64,000 nt of DNA from positions 53,166 to 117,165 of the forward strand of contig VRUL01000017.1 in the NCBI GenBank assembly GCA_019456145.1, given 5' to 3'. Numbering within the stretch: the first letter of the stretch is position 1; every line of letters starts with the position of its first letter. Below the pieces are notes generated by a model. That model had not been told where the DNA came from. It was given only the letters and a program-made list of their open reading frames with translations, and ran no database searches. This document shows positions 1-9,387 of the stretch, piece after piece. Origin of the DNA: Planctomycetota bacterium. Its GTDB lineage: Bacteria > Planctomycetota > Phycisphaerae > Sedimentisphaerales > Anaerobacaceae. The translations under genes were made by a program, and so were the position numbers.

Positions 1-17
1 TTTTTCAGCTTTTTCTT

Positions 18-46
18 TTGACGCCAGTTGTGGTTTTGGTTACAAT
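18..46 (+). promoter_or_regulatory. Predicted sigma-70-type promoter for the carbohydrate operon
   Basis: A TTGACG -35 box (18-23), a 17-base spacer and a TACAAT -10 box (41-46) precede a leader of about 160 bases before the oxidoreductase start at 213. Spacing is ideal and the boxes match 5/6 each. This is inferred from pattern only. Confidence 0.45.
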
Positions 47-212
47 TGCAAGTCCATTTTGATTCGCGCAGCGCCCCTTACCGGGCTTTCGTCAGGCAGA
101 TATAGTTGCAAATAAAGCCGTTGAGCGGTCTCTGGCGGCTGTAAGGAGTGTGAAACTAAAGGGGAAAAATTCGAAAGAAAGTACTCATAGAAGGTAAGAA
201 GGAGGAAAACGC

Positions 213-1550
213 ATGGGAAAAAAGAAGATAATATCACGTCGCCGGTTTTTGAAAAGGGCAACAGGTTTGTCCATGGCCGCAGCGGGTTTTCCTTATTTCG
301 TTCCGTCTTCGGCGCTGGGTAAGGCCGGTAACGTTGCCGCCAGTAATAGGATCATCGTTGGTTGTGTTGGCGTGGGGCCCCAGGGAACGGGAGTCATGGG
401 CAACTTCCTGAGACAGAAGGATGCACGCGTCGTGGCGATATGCGACTTGAAGAAGCAGAGACGACAGGCCGTGCGAAACATTGTTAATAAGCACTACAAG
501 GATACCGGCTGCGTGGTCTACGAGGACTTTCGCGAGCTGGTGGCGCGCGATGATATTGATGTTGTTCTTGTCGCTACGTCGGACCACTGGCATGTTCTGG
601 TGTCCTTGGCGGCGGTCAGGTCGGGCAAGGATGTCTACATGGAAAAACCGATGGGCTTGTCTGTGGAACAGGACCAGGCTATGCGCGAAGCGGTGCATCG
701 GTATGGCAGAAAATTTCAGTTCGGGACCCAGCAGCGCTCGAACAGGAATTTCCGTTTTGCGTGCGAGCTGGCTTTGAACGAGAGGATAGGAAAACTGCAC
801 ACCATTAATGTATGGTCTCCCGGCAGTTCTTCAGGAGGCGATCCTAAGCCGGTGCTTGAGCCGGATTGGATTGATTATGATATGTGGCTTGGCCCGGCCC
901 CTTATGTGCCTTACACAAAGAATCGCTGCTCGAACAGTCGGTGGTGGTTTATTTCCGATTATGCGCTTGGATTTATCGCCGGCTGGGGAATTCATCCCGT
1001 CGACATTGCGATTTGGGGTGGTGGCGACAAGGTTAAGACGCCGGTGGAGATTGAAGGGACGGGCGTTTGGCCTTCGCCCGACGGTGTGTGTGACACGGCC
1101 AGGAACTGGAAAATCGCATGCAGGTATGACAGCGGTGTTACGATGAACTTTACGGGCGATCCCTATCCTGACCAGTGGAAAAAACGCTATGGGAGGACAA
1201 CGTCTCACGGGACGGCTTTCGAGGGCACGAAAGGATGGGTACACGTTGACCGTGCCGGTATTAACGCTCATCCCAGGGAGCTGCTCTCGACCGAATTTGG
1301 GCCGAACGATATTCAGCTTGTTAACAGCGGCAACCATGTCAGGAATCTGCTGGATTGCGTCAAAAGCCGGGCCCAAACGATATCTAACGTTGACGCGGCT
1401 GTCCAGGGAGACATAATATGCCAGATCAGCGATATTACGATTCGTCTTGAACAAAAACTCAAATGGGATCATAATAAAGAACGTTTCCTCAATAGCGATG
1501 AGGCCAACAGGATGCTCAAACGTGCGATGCGCAGTCCATGGCACTTGTAA
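213..1550 (+). CDS. Tat-exported Gfo/Idh/MocA family NAD(P)-dependent oxidoreductase
   Basis: The 445-residue protein starts with a twin-arginine signal (RRRFLKRA, then an alanine-rich stretch ending near SSALG), so it is probably folded with its cofactor and exported. A Rossmann fold follows (about residues 45-170) with the glycine-rich GCVGVGPQGTG segment and the family EKP motif in VYMEKPMGL, whose lysine is the usual catalytic residue. The C-terminal half is the alpha/beta substrate domain. A strong Shine-Dalgarno (AAGGAGG) lies 8 bases before the ATG. It is first of four co-oriented genes. Exported members of this family oxidise sugars or glycosides at C3, which fits the TIM-barrel partner 35 bases downstream. 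The exact substrate cannot be read from sequence. Confidence 0.9.
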   Translation: MGKKKIISRRRFLKRATGLSMAAAGFPYFVPSSALGKAGNVAASNRIIVGCVGVGPQGTGVMGNFLRQKDARVVAICDLKKQRRQAVRNIVNKHYKDTGCVVYEDFRELVARDDIDVVLVATSDHWHVLVSLAAVRSGKDVYMEKPMGLSVEQDQAMREAVHRYGRKFQFGTQQRSNRNFRFACELALNERIGKLHTINVWSPGSSSGGDPKPVLEPDWIDYDMWLGPAPYVPYTKNRCSNSRWWFISDYALGFIAGWGIHPVDIAIWGGGDKVKTPVEIEGTGVWPSPDGVCDTARNWKIACRYDSGVTMNFTGDPYPDQWKKRYGRTTSHGTAFEGTKGWVHVDRAGINAHPRELLSTEFGPNDIQLVNSGNHVRNLLDCVKSRAQTISNVDAAVQGDIICQISDITIRLEQKLKWDHNKERFLNSDEANRMLKRAMRSPWHL

Positions 1551-1585
1551 AACTGATTATTTACTTTTGAAAGGCAGGTTTTGAA

Positions 1586-2410
1586 ATGGCAAATGTTTAC
1601 ATTGGGGTCAATCTTGAATTTGTACGGCACGCCGACATGTCGTTTGAATTGGGAATAGAAAAGGCGGCCGAGCTCGGATATGAATATGTTGAGCCCTGGG
1701 TTCACTGGGGACGTGAGCTGATGAGTGAAGCGGGCTACTATGCGACTATTTCGATGCTGAACGATCCGTTGCAGGTCAAGCGGGCCTGTGAAAAGGCCGG
1801 CGTCAAACTTTCGGGATTGTCATCGCACACTCCTATGTGCAAGCCGGATATCAGCGTAAACTACCTCAAACAGGCGATTCGTTTCGCGGCCGAATGTGGT
1901 GCGCCGTGTGTTAACAGCGACGAAGGACCGAAACCCCCCTGGACCACCGAAGAAGAAGACCACGTGCTGATGAAGTATGTGCTGACCGAGGCGGCCGCCG
2001 TTGCTGAGGGCCGCGGTGTTATGATTGGCATTGAGCCGCACCAGCAGTACAGCAAGAGTCCCGAAGGTCTGGAAAAGATTTATCAGCTTGTTAATTCCCC
2101 GGCTATCGGAATCAACTTCGATACAGGCAACAGTTATCTCAGCGGCCACGACCCAATTAAGTGGCTGGAGAGTATCAAGGATAATTTAGTTCATGTTCAC
2201 GCCAAAGATATTTCAGTGCAGCAATCCGAGGACGAACGAGGCAAGGTCACCGGCACCCCGGCAGGTTGTGCCTGCGGCGATGGCGTGATAGACTGGAAAA
2301 AAGTAATCGAGGTATGCACTGGTGCACCGCGTGATATTGTTCTGAGTGTTGAGTGTGGCACTATCGAACAGGCCGAGCGAAGTATCAAGCACCTCAAAGG
2401 ATTGGTCTAA
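1586..2410 (+). CDS. Sugar phosphate isomerase/epimerase-like TIM-barrel protein
   Basis: A 274-residue xylose-isomerase-like (AP endonuclease 2 superfamily) TIM barrel. Typical metal-site segments are visible: GIEPH near residue 150, the NFDTGNSYLSG strand near 175-185, HVHAKD near 207 and the final SVECG glutamate near 255. There is no signal peptide, so it appears cytosolic, unlike its oxidoreductase neighbour. It sits 35 bases behind that gene with an AAAGGCAGG ribosome site. In related bacteria, pairs of Gfo/Idh oxidoreductase and this barrel work on 3-keto sugars by isomerisation or elimination. That pairing is established for some members; here it is inference. Confidence 0.85.
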   Translation: MANVYIGVNLEFVRHADMSFELGIEKAAELGYEYVEPWVHWGRELMSEAGYYATISMLNDPLQVKRACEKAGVKLSGLSSHTPMCKPDISVNYLKQAIRFAAECGAPCVNSDEGPKPPWTTEEEDHVLMKYVLTEAAAVAEGRGVMIGIEPHQQYSKSPEGLEKIYQLVNSPAIGINFDTGNSYLSGHDPIKWLESIKDNLVHVHAKDISVQQSEDERGKVTGTPAGCACGDGVIDWKKVIEVCTGAPRDIVLSVECGTIEQAERSIKHLKGLV

Positions 2411-2528
2411 TAACTGCCGGTGGTCTCGATGAGCGCCCATCGCGATTTTATCGCGACGGCAGCGCGGGTATGTGTCAATTTCTGTAGCTCGTAAATAGAA
2501 AGACATAAGTCTTGCGATGGAGGATCTC

Positions 2529-3986
2529 ATGGAAAGAGACCGTATTGAAAGAAGACAATTTCTGCAGCGTGCCGCAATTGGGACCGCTTCGATTACACTT
2601 GGTCCGAAGTTGTCCTGGGCGCGGCGTTCGGGCAGAAAGGGTATCTCTCGAAAACCTAACCTGGTCTTTATCTTTGCAGACCAGTGGCGCGCACAGGCCA
2701 CAGGTTATGCCGGAGATACGAATGCAAGAACGCCGAACCTCGACAAACTCGCCGCAGAAAGCGTCAATTTCACCAATGCCGTGTCCGGCTGTCCGGTGTG
2801 CTGTCCCTATCGCGCGAGCCTGCTGACAGGCCGATTTCCCCTCACGCACGGTGTTTTTCTAAATGACGTGCTTCTTAACAATGATGCCGTTTCCATCGCT
2901 CAAGTTTATAACAAGGCCGGCTATGAGACCGGATATATCGGTAAATGGCATTTAGACGGACGTGATAGAAGCGCGTTTATTCCGAAGGAAAGACGGCAGG
3001 GCTTTAAATTCTGGAAGGCGTTCGGCTGTACGCATAACTACAACAACTCCTTCTATTACACTGATGAAAATGTAAAGCTAAAGTGGAATGGCTATGACGC
3101 AATCGCCCAGACCCACGAGGCCAATCGCTACATTCGCGAGCACGCCGGCGGCGGTTCTTTTGCCCTTTTTCTTTCCTGGGGCCCGCCTCATGCACCTTAC
3201 CAGACGGCGCCTCAGAAGTACAGAAAGCTCTTTAGTGAATCTGGCGTGAAATTACGGCCTAATGTACCAAAAAAATTCGAAGCTCAGGCAAGAAAAGCCC
3301 TTGCCGGCTATTACGCTCATATCACCGCCCTCGATGACTGCATCGGAGAAATCAATCAGACACTTAAAGAAACGAATTTACAAAACGATACGATACTCAT
3401 CTTCACATCCGACCATGGGGATATGCTTTACTCGCAGGGCGGTCAGAAAAAGCAACAGCCGTGGGATGAGTCTATCATGGTTCCGTTTTTGTTGCGCTAT
3501 CCTGCTGTACTCGGCGGAAAAGGCAAAACAATTGATACACCGATTAACACAACGGACATTATGCCGACGCTTCTGGCTTTAAGCGGTATTGAGATACCCG
3601 GCACTGTTGAAGGGGCCGATTTCTCTGGGGTTATAAGAGGAAGCCGGAAAAACAAAGACAACGCTGCGCTGATTAGCTGCCAGTCACCATTTGGCCAGTG
3701 GACAAGGACGCGGGGCGGCAGGGAATATCGCGGTATTCGTACAAGTCAATATACTTATGTCCGCGACCTCAAAGGCCCCTGGCTGCTTTATGACAATAAA
3801 CAGGACCCGTACCAGTTCAATAACCTTTGCAATAAGACTGAGCATAGACAATTGCAGAAGAGATTGGAGGGGATTTTATCGCAAAAACTAAAGCAGACGA
3901 ACGACGAGTTTCTGCCGGGCCCCGAATATATTAAGAAGTGGGGCTATGTCGTTGGCAAAAACGGAACAGTGCGGTATTCCGGTTGA
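2529..3986 (+). CDS. Exported type I sulfatase
   Basis: A 485-residue alkaline-phosphatase-superfamily sulfatase. The ATG at 2529 is preferred over 2517 because a GGAGG lies just upstream of it and the Tat-like ERRQFLQRAA signal follows. The formylglycine motif reads CCPYRASLLTG, with C91 as the residue to be converted. It has Y where the common motif has S, a variant also known in S1 sulfatases. Metal ligands are visible in FADQW (D51) and TSDHGDM. Repeated sugar or sulfate contacts cannot be assigned. It follows the isomerase by about 120 bases and probably desulfates a glycan handled by the same operon. No sulfatase-maturing enzyme is in the window. Confidence 0.9.
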   Translation: MERDRIERRQFLQRAAIGTASITLGPKLSWARRSGRKGISRKPNLVFIFADQWRAQATGYAGDTNARTPNLDKLAAESVNFTNAVSGCPVCCPYRASLLTGRFPLTHGVFLNDVLLNNDAVSIAQVYNKAGYETGYIGKWHLDGRDRSAFIPKERRQGFKFWKAFGCTHNYNNSFYYTDENVKLKWNGYDAIAQTHEANRYIREHAGGGSFALFLSWGPPHAPYQTAPQKYRKLFSESGVKLRPNVPKKFEAQARKALAGYYAHITALDDCIGEINQTLKETNLQNDTILIFTSDHGDMLYSQGGQKKQQPWDESIMVPFLLRYPAVLGGKGKTIDTPINTTDIMPTLLALSGIEIPGTVEGADFSGVIRGSRKNKDNAALISCQSPFGQWTRTRGGREYRGIRTSQYTYVRDLKGPWLLYDNKQDPYQFNNLCNKTEHRQLQKRLEGILSQKLKQTNDEFLPGPEYIKKWGYVVGKNGTVRYSG

Positions 3987-4066
3987 AGCGGAGCAGTTTG
4001 CTATAGATTTATGTATTTTGCGAAAGACGTAAGAAAAATAGCTGAGGATTTTGAAAGGGGATAGAA

Positions 4067-5416
4067 ATGAATAAAAAAGATTTAAACAGACGCGAATTTC
4101 TAAATGCAGCCTCAGCAGCTTCTCTGGCCGCGGCTGCGTCAGGGGCAATTCCCGCTTATGGAAATGTAAGCAAAAAGGCCGGTAAGCCGGCAATCCTTGG
4201 CGGTAAACCGGTTAGAACTAAAGCCTTTCTTCGCTGGCCGGTCTGGGATAAATCTGCTGAAGAGCCCGTTCTATCGATACTCCGTAGTGGGAATTGGTAC
4301 AGGGGCAGAGGGGATACAGTTTCAAAGTTCGAAGAACAGTACGCTAAATTAATGGGAGCGAAGCGCTGCGTCTGCACGGTAAATGGTACTAATGCTCTGC
4401 TGACTGCGTTGAACGTGCTTGATATAGGCGTCGGAGATGAGGTCATTGTCTCCCCTTATACGTTCATTGCAACGTATAATGTGGTCTTTGGTTCCTGCGC
4501 TTTGCCGGTCTTTGTCGATACCGACCCCGAAACATTCCAGATAAATCCGGATAAAATTGAAGAGAGAATCAACGAAAATACCAGGGCGATTCTACCGGTG
4601 CATATCCTGGGGCTGCCGGCCAACATGGACAAAATTAATGCTATCGCCAAAAAGCACAACCTGGTAGTCATAGAAGATGCCTGCCAGGCCTGGCTGGCGG
4701 AATGGAGAGGTAAAAAGTGCGGCACGCTCGGTGACCTCGGCTGTTTCAGCTTCCAGAACTCCAAGCACCTGCCCTGCGGTGAAGGTGGCGCCGTCATTGG
4801 AAATGATGATGAAGTCATGGACAGATGTTACTCCTATCACAATTGCGGCAGGCCGTTCGGAAGCGTAAAAGCGACCAGCGGTTATCCCATCATCGGGACT
4901 AATCGTAGAATGACCGAATACCAGGCTGCTATTCTGCTTTCGCAGATAAAAAGGCTGGAAAAAGATGCTCAAAAACGCACCATGAATGCCGACTATTTGA
5001 CCTCAAGAATCAAAGATATTCCTGGTATTCTACCCGCCAAATTTTATGATGGCGTGACCAGGGCGGCATATCATCTATATCCGTTCCGATACAAAAAAGA
5101 GCACTTTAACGACATTCCTCGAAGTAGATTTCTTTCTGCCCTAAGCGCGGAAGGCATTCCCTGCAGTAGTGGATATGGCCCCCAATATAAAGATGGCGTG
5201 GTGGAGGCTGTTTTAAATTCCAGGAACTTTAAGAGAAGTTTTTCAAAGGCCCGGCTGGCTAAATACCGCCGAGAACTTCACTATCCCGAAAACGACCAAC
5301 TTTGCAAAGAAGCTGTATGGTTCACTCAGAATATGCTTCTCGGAACCAAAAGGGATATTGATGACATAGCGGATGCCATATTAAAAATCTATGAGAACAG
5401 GGACAAGCTGTCGTAG
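4067..5416 (+). CDS. DegT/DnrJ/EryC1-type PLP aminotransferase-like protein with Tat-like leader
   Basis: A 449-residue fold-type I PLP enzyme of the sugar aminotransferase (DegT/StrS) class. The PLP lysine is in FSFQNSKHLPCGEGG, a canonical segment; VNGTNALL and VSPYTFIA are also family-typical. Oddly, the N-terminus carries a twin-arginine-like leader (NRREFLNAASAASLAAAASGAIPAYG), suggesting export of an enzyme class that usually acts on cytosolic nucleotide sugars. It ends the plus-strand operon, 80 bases after the sulfatase, with a GAAAGGGG ribosome site. It could be a lineage-specific exported member acting on free keto-sugars. Class is certain; role is unknown. Confidence 0.85.
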   Translation: MNKKDLNRREFLNAASAASLAAAASGAIPAYGNVSKKAGKPAILGGKPVRTKAFLRWPVWDKSAEEPVLSILRSGNWYRGRGDTVSKFEEQYAKLMGAKRCVCTVNGTNALLTALNVLDIGVGDEVIVSPYTFIATYNVVFGSCALPVFVDTDPETFQINPDKIEERINENTRAILPVHILGLPANMDKINAIAKKHNLVVIEDACQAWLAEWRGKKCGTLGDLGCFSFQNSKHLPCGEGGAVIGNDDEVMDRCYSYHNCGRPFGSVKATSGYPIIGTNRRMTEYQAAILLSQIKRLEKDAQKRTMNADYLTSRIKDIPGILPAKFYDGVTRAAYHLYPFRYKKEHFNDIPRSRFLSALSAEGIPCSSGYGPQYKDGVVEAVLNSRNFKRSFSKARLAKYRRELHYPENDQLCKEAVWFTQNMLLGTKRDIDDIADAILKIYENRDKLS

Positions 5417-5461
5417 CCGGGATATTTATACGCAATTTCAAAAGAAGCCTATTGCTACTCT

Positions 5462-5484
5462 GCGAAGTAGCAAATCTACTTCGC
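5462..5484. terminator. Perfect hairpin between convergent genes
   Basis: A 9-base perfect stem (GCGAAGTAG / CTACTTCGC) with a 5-base loop lies in the 86-base gap between two convergent genes. A short T-rich stretch follows about 15 bases later on the plus strand. Probably a bidirectional terminator. Confidence 0.5.
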
Positions 5485-5502
5485 TACGAAGCACGAGTTG
5501 TT

Positions 5503-6813
5503 TTATTTGATCTGGTCAATGATGTCCAGGGCCTCCTTTATCACAATCTCACCGGCCCCTTTTGCCAGATTGGTTCCCCAGCCGGGTTCATATCCTCCTT
5601 CTTCATAGGCCTGGCTGTGGCAGACGTATCCGCAGGCGTCGTTGCTGAGCGAAATAATGAAAAGATTTTCAATACCCGCTCTTTTTTTAATCTCCAGACC
5701 TACCTCAACCAGGACCTCTCCAGGCAGTCCCAATATATAAATATCCCCGATTCTTATAACCTGAATCTCTGTTGTTAAGGTTTCCTCTGGATTGTTCGCA
5801 TCTGTGATTCTTTCAGGTGGTAGATCTTTCTTTAAGGGGAGGATCATCGGTTTTTTCAAGGCTTTTAGAGTAATGTCCCCGGAGGCCGGAACAAACTGGA
5901 GTCGTCGCAGGACTTCTCCCCCCAGGGCCTTACCAATCCGTGAGCGATGATTCTCTCCTTCCATTCTTACCGGATTCATATCGCCCGCTGTGCCGAGCGC
6001 GAAAAGGCAAATTCCTCCTTCCATCTGTTCGACAACTCGTGCAGTATACCCGGGATAATCAGCCGATATGGAATAAAATTCATTGCTGTCCGTAGCTCCG
6101 CAGACAGGATGGCAGGCATAGTTGACGATGCTTCCTAAAATTAAATCGCTGGCGTCATCGACTCTGAGTATGGCAACTTCCGGGTCAATGGGGCCGAAAA
6201 CCAAATTCGCGTCGGCAGGCGGAAGCCGGAAAGTCATCGCTACTTTTCCATCGGGCCTTTTTGTCCTTCGATTATAAACTATTTCAGAAATTTCACCTTT
6301 TACTACTCCCAGTTTTACCGGCTTCAAATTTTGGGCGGCGGTTGATATCGAATCAGCAATCTTTTTTGTAAGCTTTTGAACGTAAGATTTATCGACTTTA
6401 GAAACAGGTGTATCGGGCCAGTCTTTTCTTATTTTGTCAATCTTGGGCCCAAAGTGAGTATGTGTCGCGCACACCAGAATATTGCTTTCAGGGATGCCGG
6501 TTTTTTTTCTGGCTATCTCTCGTATCTCAGCGGTAATCTCCAAAGGGAACCACAATAAATCGGCCGAAACGATTGCTATTTTGTTTTGCCCATCGTCGAG
6601 TACCATAGCTTTGGCATAAAGTTCATCGGATATTCCCTCACTCGGTTTGTTTCGGCTGCTATAGCCCGAAAGCCAAACGCCAACAGGGGGAGTAATATCG
6701 ACTTTGGAAAAGCCCCCTTTAAGTGCCGCCTGACACGCAGGGCAAAAAATTCCGCCGGATAATAAAATAACAGAAAGTAGAAAAATGATTTTCAATGAAA
6801 AGTGTTTTCTCAT
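5503..6813 (-). CDS. Neutral/alkaline ceramidase-like exported protein
   Basis: About 436 residues from the ATG at 6813, chosen because CAGGAG stands 9 bases upstream and a clean signal peptide follows (MRKHFSLKIIFLL to CQA). A longer frame upstream has no signal-like start. The body matches the ceramidase N-terminal domain: GFSKVDITPPVGVWLSGY, CATHTHFGPK and NYACHPV, where the histidines normally bind zinc. The immunoglobulin-like C-terminal domain of true ceramidases is absent. In planctomycetes such short forms are common and may hydrolyse other amides or esters. It lies 68 bases downstream of a GH172-like gene on the same strand. Confidence 0.8.
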   Translation of the reverse strand: MRKHFSLKIIFLLSVILLSGGIFCPACQAALKGGFSKVDITPPVGVWLSGYSSRNKPSEGISDELYAKAMVLDDGQNKIAIVSADLLWFPLEITAEIREIARKKTGIPESNILVCATHTHFGPKIDKIRKDWPDTPVSKVDKSYVQKLTKKIADSISTAAQNLKPVKLGVVKGEISEIVYNRRTKRPDGKVAMTFRLPPADANLVFGPIDPEVAILRVDDASDLILGSIVNYACHPVCGATDSNEFYSISADYPGYTARVVEQMEGGICLFALGTAGDMNPVRMEGENHRSRIGKALGGEVLRRLQFVPASGDITLKALKKPMILPLKKDLPPERITDANNPEETLTTEIQVIRIGDIYILGLPGEVLVEVGLEIKKRAGIENLFIISLSNDACGYVCHSQAYEEGGYEPGWGTNLAKGAGEIVIKEALDIIDQIK

Positions 6814-6881
6814 AGTTTTAATCTCCTGATTTTGCCCTTGGAAAAGCTGGGCGAAAGAAGCTATTTGACCTGTAGTGCGAT

Positions 6882-8405
6882 TCAGTACCTCCCTATCCAT
6901 TCAATGATCGAGATTACTGCGTTGGAGCCCTGCCGCGCATTGCGAACCTGGATCATGATATAGCCGTTGGCCGATTCGTCAGCAGTGAAGTGCTGTTCGA
7001 GCCAGCGTCCTTCCTGGAAGTTTTCAACCAGGCCTAATGACTTACCGCCAATTCTCACCGTTTGTTTGCGCCCGCCCTCAAAGCTGTCCGGGTCGATTAC
7101 ATACAATCGTACTGTGCCCGGCGTTCTCTTTGGCACCGTCAACTCGATTTGCAGTTCATGGTCGTCGGCCCGGCAGTGATATACAGGAAGCCCCCAGTCA
7201 TCGAACGTATATCCGGTTATGGCCGCCGCCGAGAAACCTTGTTCGGCATAAATGATTTCCCGCTTGGGACGGCCGCACAACATTAAAAGGCGAACACCAC
7301 GTTCTTTCAGGTCCTCAATCGTGGGTAGTTTTTCCTTCTCGGGCCAAAAAGGCTCTTCGGGCGCCGGCGCTCTCTCAGCCGCGGGTGGCATAGGGGCCAA
7401 AGGCGCATGGGGCTCCGACTGATACCAGTACACGACACTTGACAATTGCAGTGTGTTGCCCGGTTTGCTGAACTCCCGGTGAAATATCGGATTTTCGTTC
7501 TCCCCGAAACCAATCTCCACACGCAAAGATTTCTCAAAGCTGATGGCATCGTTGACAAAGAAACGGTACCCCATCGCCCCTTTTAAGAATGGGAAGTATC
7601 CGGTCAGCGGAAACATGCTCTCGGTTTCCGGGTATCCCCAACTGAATCCGAACGAGTCTTCGATACCTTGAAACTCTATGGATGGAACTTTTTCACCGTC
7701 GATGTAGAACTTCTCATTCTCATCCACCGGATAGCCCGCCCGCCCGGGCCGCCGCACCGTCACGTTCCAGCCGACGAACTTGCCCCTGCCCTTGGCCGTC
7801 AATGCTACGTAATCGCGCTTGCCGAGCAGCAGACCTTCCTGCCGCCAATGTGCGTGAAAGTAACCAAGGTCCCGGTCGATTCTGTCCACCGTGCGGTACA
7901 TAACATAGCTGTAACAGGGCATGATTCTCCAAAGTTCATTACCCGGCTCTACCGGCCCGTCGTAGACCAGCTCGATTTTGGCCGACTTGCGGAACGGCAT
8001 GGGGAAATAAGCGTTGAAGCCGCGTCGCTTGTTCACCAGCGCCGTGTTCACCTCCTCCTTCAGGCCGGCCGGGTCACAGAAGAAATCTACCAACGGACAG
8101 TCCACACTCGGCTTGGTCTCTCCGTCCCAGTACATCTTCAGCAGCAGGTCGCGATTAAGTTTCAGCACAGCCGGCATAGCGAAATGGATCATGGTAATGA
8201 CCGCCGGGCCCTTTATTTCAGCTACGACCACGCGTTTCGATGAATTGAAACGAGCGCTGAGCGGATTTTCACTCCACAGCGCGTTTTGCGCCGCGGTCCG
8301 TCCCGGTATCAGCCTGGCCAAATCATCGAGGCCCGAAACCTGCCCCGATACCGGTGCTAATGCCAATGTTATTGTTAAGAAGATTATCACCGTGCGCAAT
8401 GCCAT
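6882..8405 (-). CDS. DUF2961 / GH172-family glycosidase-like exported protein
   Basis: A 507-residue protein with a signal peptide (MALRTVIIFLTITLALAPVSG). It has the family layout: an opening L-x-R-x-PG segment, KGPAVITMIHFAMPA, LKMYWDGE-x-PSVDCPLVDFF, then PMPFRKSAKIEL. DUF2961 is now glycoside hydrolase family 172, with difructose dianhydride and fructo- or arabinofuranosidase activities known. A proline-rich linker near residues 330-345 separates a C-terminal beta-sandwich domain. The Shine-Dalgarno (AAAGGAGGTGG) is strong. A second, shorter homologue is at 21100-22197, so this locus has two. Substrate is unknown. Confidence 0.85.
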   Translation of the reverse strand: MALRTVIIFLTITLALAPVSGQVSGLDDLARLIPGRTAAQNALWSENPLSARFNSSKRVVVAEIKGPAVITMIHFAMPAVLKLNRDLLLKMYWDGETKPSVDCPLVDFFCDPAGLKEEVNTALVNKRRGFNAYFPMPFRKSAKIELVYDGPVEPGNELWRIMPCYSYVMYRTVDRIDRDLGYFHAHWRQEGLLLGKRDYVALTAKGRGKFVGWNVTVRRPGRAGYPVDENEKFYIDGEKVPSIEFQGIEDSFGFSWGYPETESMFPLTGYFPFLKGAMGYRFFVNDAISFEKSLRVEIGFGENENPIFHREFSKPGNTLQLSSVVYWYQSEPHAPLAPMPPAAERAPAPEEPFWPEKEKLPTIEDLKERGVRLLMLCGRPKREIIYAEQGFSAAAITGYTFDDWGLPVYHCRADDHELQIELTVPKRTPGTVRLYVIDPDSFEGGRKQTVRIGGKSLGLVENFQEGRWLEQHFTADESANGYIMIQVRNARQGSNAVISIIEWIGRY

Positions 8406-8513
8406 AAGCCACCTCCTTTGGTTGACAGAAGATACCGAGATTCTTCAAACCCAATTTCCAAACCGTGCTCTAAGAGTCTATCCAAATAGGCAATTTATTG
8501 ACCATCCTCTGAA

Positions 8514-9260
8514 CTATAAGTTTTCAGGTATAAACTTCTTACTGATCCATCCAAATAAGATTATCTTTATAAAATTGTGTTCCATAGAATCAATTTCAGC
8601 TTGCTTGAAATTTACGAAATCACTCCTGTCATTCTCACTGAAGCCAGTATCATCAAATGTTACAATAAGAATAGTTTTGTCTTTCCCATACGGTAGCTTT
8701 TGCTCCATAGACATCTTACACTTATTATTAGCTGTGTCTTTAACGAGTTGTTTAGTATTACGAATCACATCTGTATGATTTGCACATTCATTACTTGTAA
8801 TTATGTCACTTGCTGATCGGTTTCGCTTTGTCTTATCCCCTTCAACTCCATGAATATTATACTCCCAAGGCGAATATCCATTCTCTACGAGAAGTTCTTT
8901 TTGAAGTCCCCATTTCTCGCCGTCTATGGCATTAGTAACTTCCACAAAAATCTCCTCGTTGTTATTGGCAATAATTCCATCGTATTGTTCTGAACCACAA
9001 CAAGGTTTAAACCTGACTCTTGGCTTATTGCCATAGTAGGTGTTTGCGTAATATGCAAAAGGAGTAAGTTCATGTGCAAATTTGTTGGGCAATCCTTTGT
9101 TAAACTCTCTGTATTTCATTTCCCTCAGCGTTTTTGTTCCTGAATGCTCCTCGCTCCATACTCTAAGCTCTTTTTCCTTTTGCTTAACCAACTCAAAAAG
9201 CTCTCTAGTAGATCGTTCTTTCGTATATTCAATTTCTGTAAAAATGTCGTTGATATTCAT
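8514..9260 (-). CDS. Hypothetical protein with possible PD-(D/E)xK-like segment
   Basis: I do not recognise this 248-residue protein. There is no signal peptide or membrane segment, so it appears cytosolic. It is lysine- and glutamate-rich with an N-terminal amphipathic stretch (residues 10-40). Around residues 95-110 the segment YDGIIANNNEEIFVEVTNA has the D...ExT spacing seen in restriction-endonuclease-like folds, a weak hint only. Two cysteines (PCCGSEQ) lie just before it. It is flanked by unrelated genes on the same strand with gaps of over 100 bases, so it appears to be a stand-alone accessory gene. It is more AT-rich than its glycan-operon neighbours, which could indicate transfer. 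Confidence 0.6.
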   Translation of the reverse strand: MNINDIFTEIEYTKERSTRELFELVKQKEKELRVWSEEHSGTKTLREMKYREFNKGLPNKFAHELTPFAYYANTYYGNKPRVRFKPCCGSEQYDGIIANNNEEIFVEVTNAIDGEKWGLQKELLVENGYSPWEYNIHGVEGDKTKRNRSASDIITSNECANHTDVIRNTKQLVKDTANNKCKMSMEQKLPYGKDKTILIVTFDDTGFSENDRSDFVNFKQAEIDSMEHNFIKIILFGWISKKFIPENL

Positions 9261-9387
9261 ATATCCTATTACTTAGTAAAACGGTATGTTTCTTTTTGTG
9301 ATTAATCAATAGGGAAAAAAGTAAATTGTTAGCGTTTCCTTCTCAACATCACCGCACCCAAGCCGAGTAAGAAAAGTGTGGATGGTT

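Noticed and set aside
831..1544. 237-codon open frame antisense to the oxidoreductase
   Set aside because: No ribosome site or domain, and it lies wholly within a well-supported gene.
7668..8243. 191-codon open frame antisense to the GH172-like gene
   Set aside because: A shadow of a supported gene; composition is His/Arg-rich without any motif.
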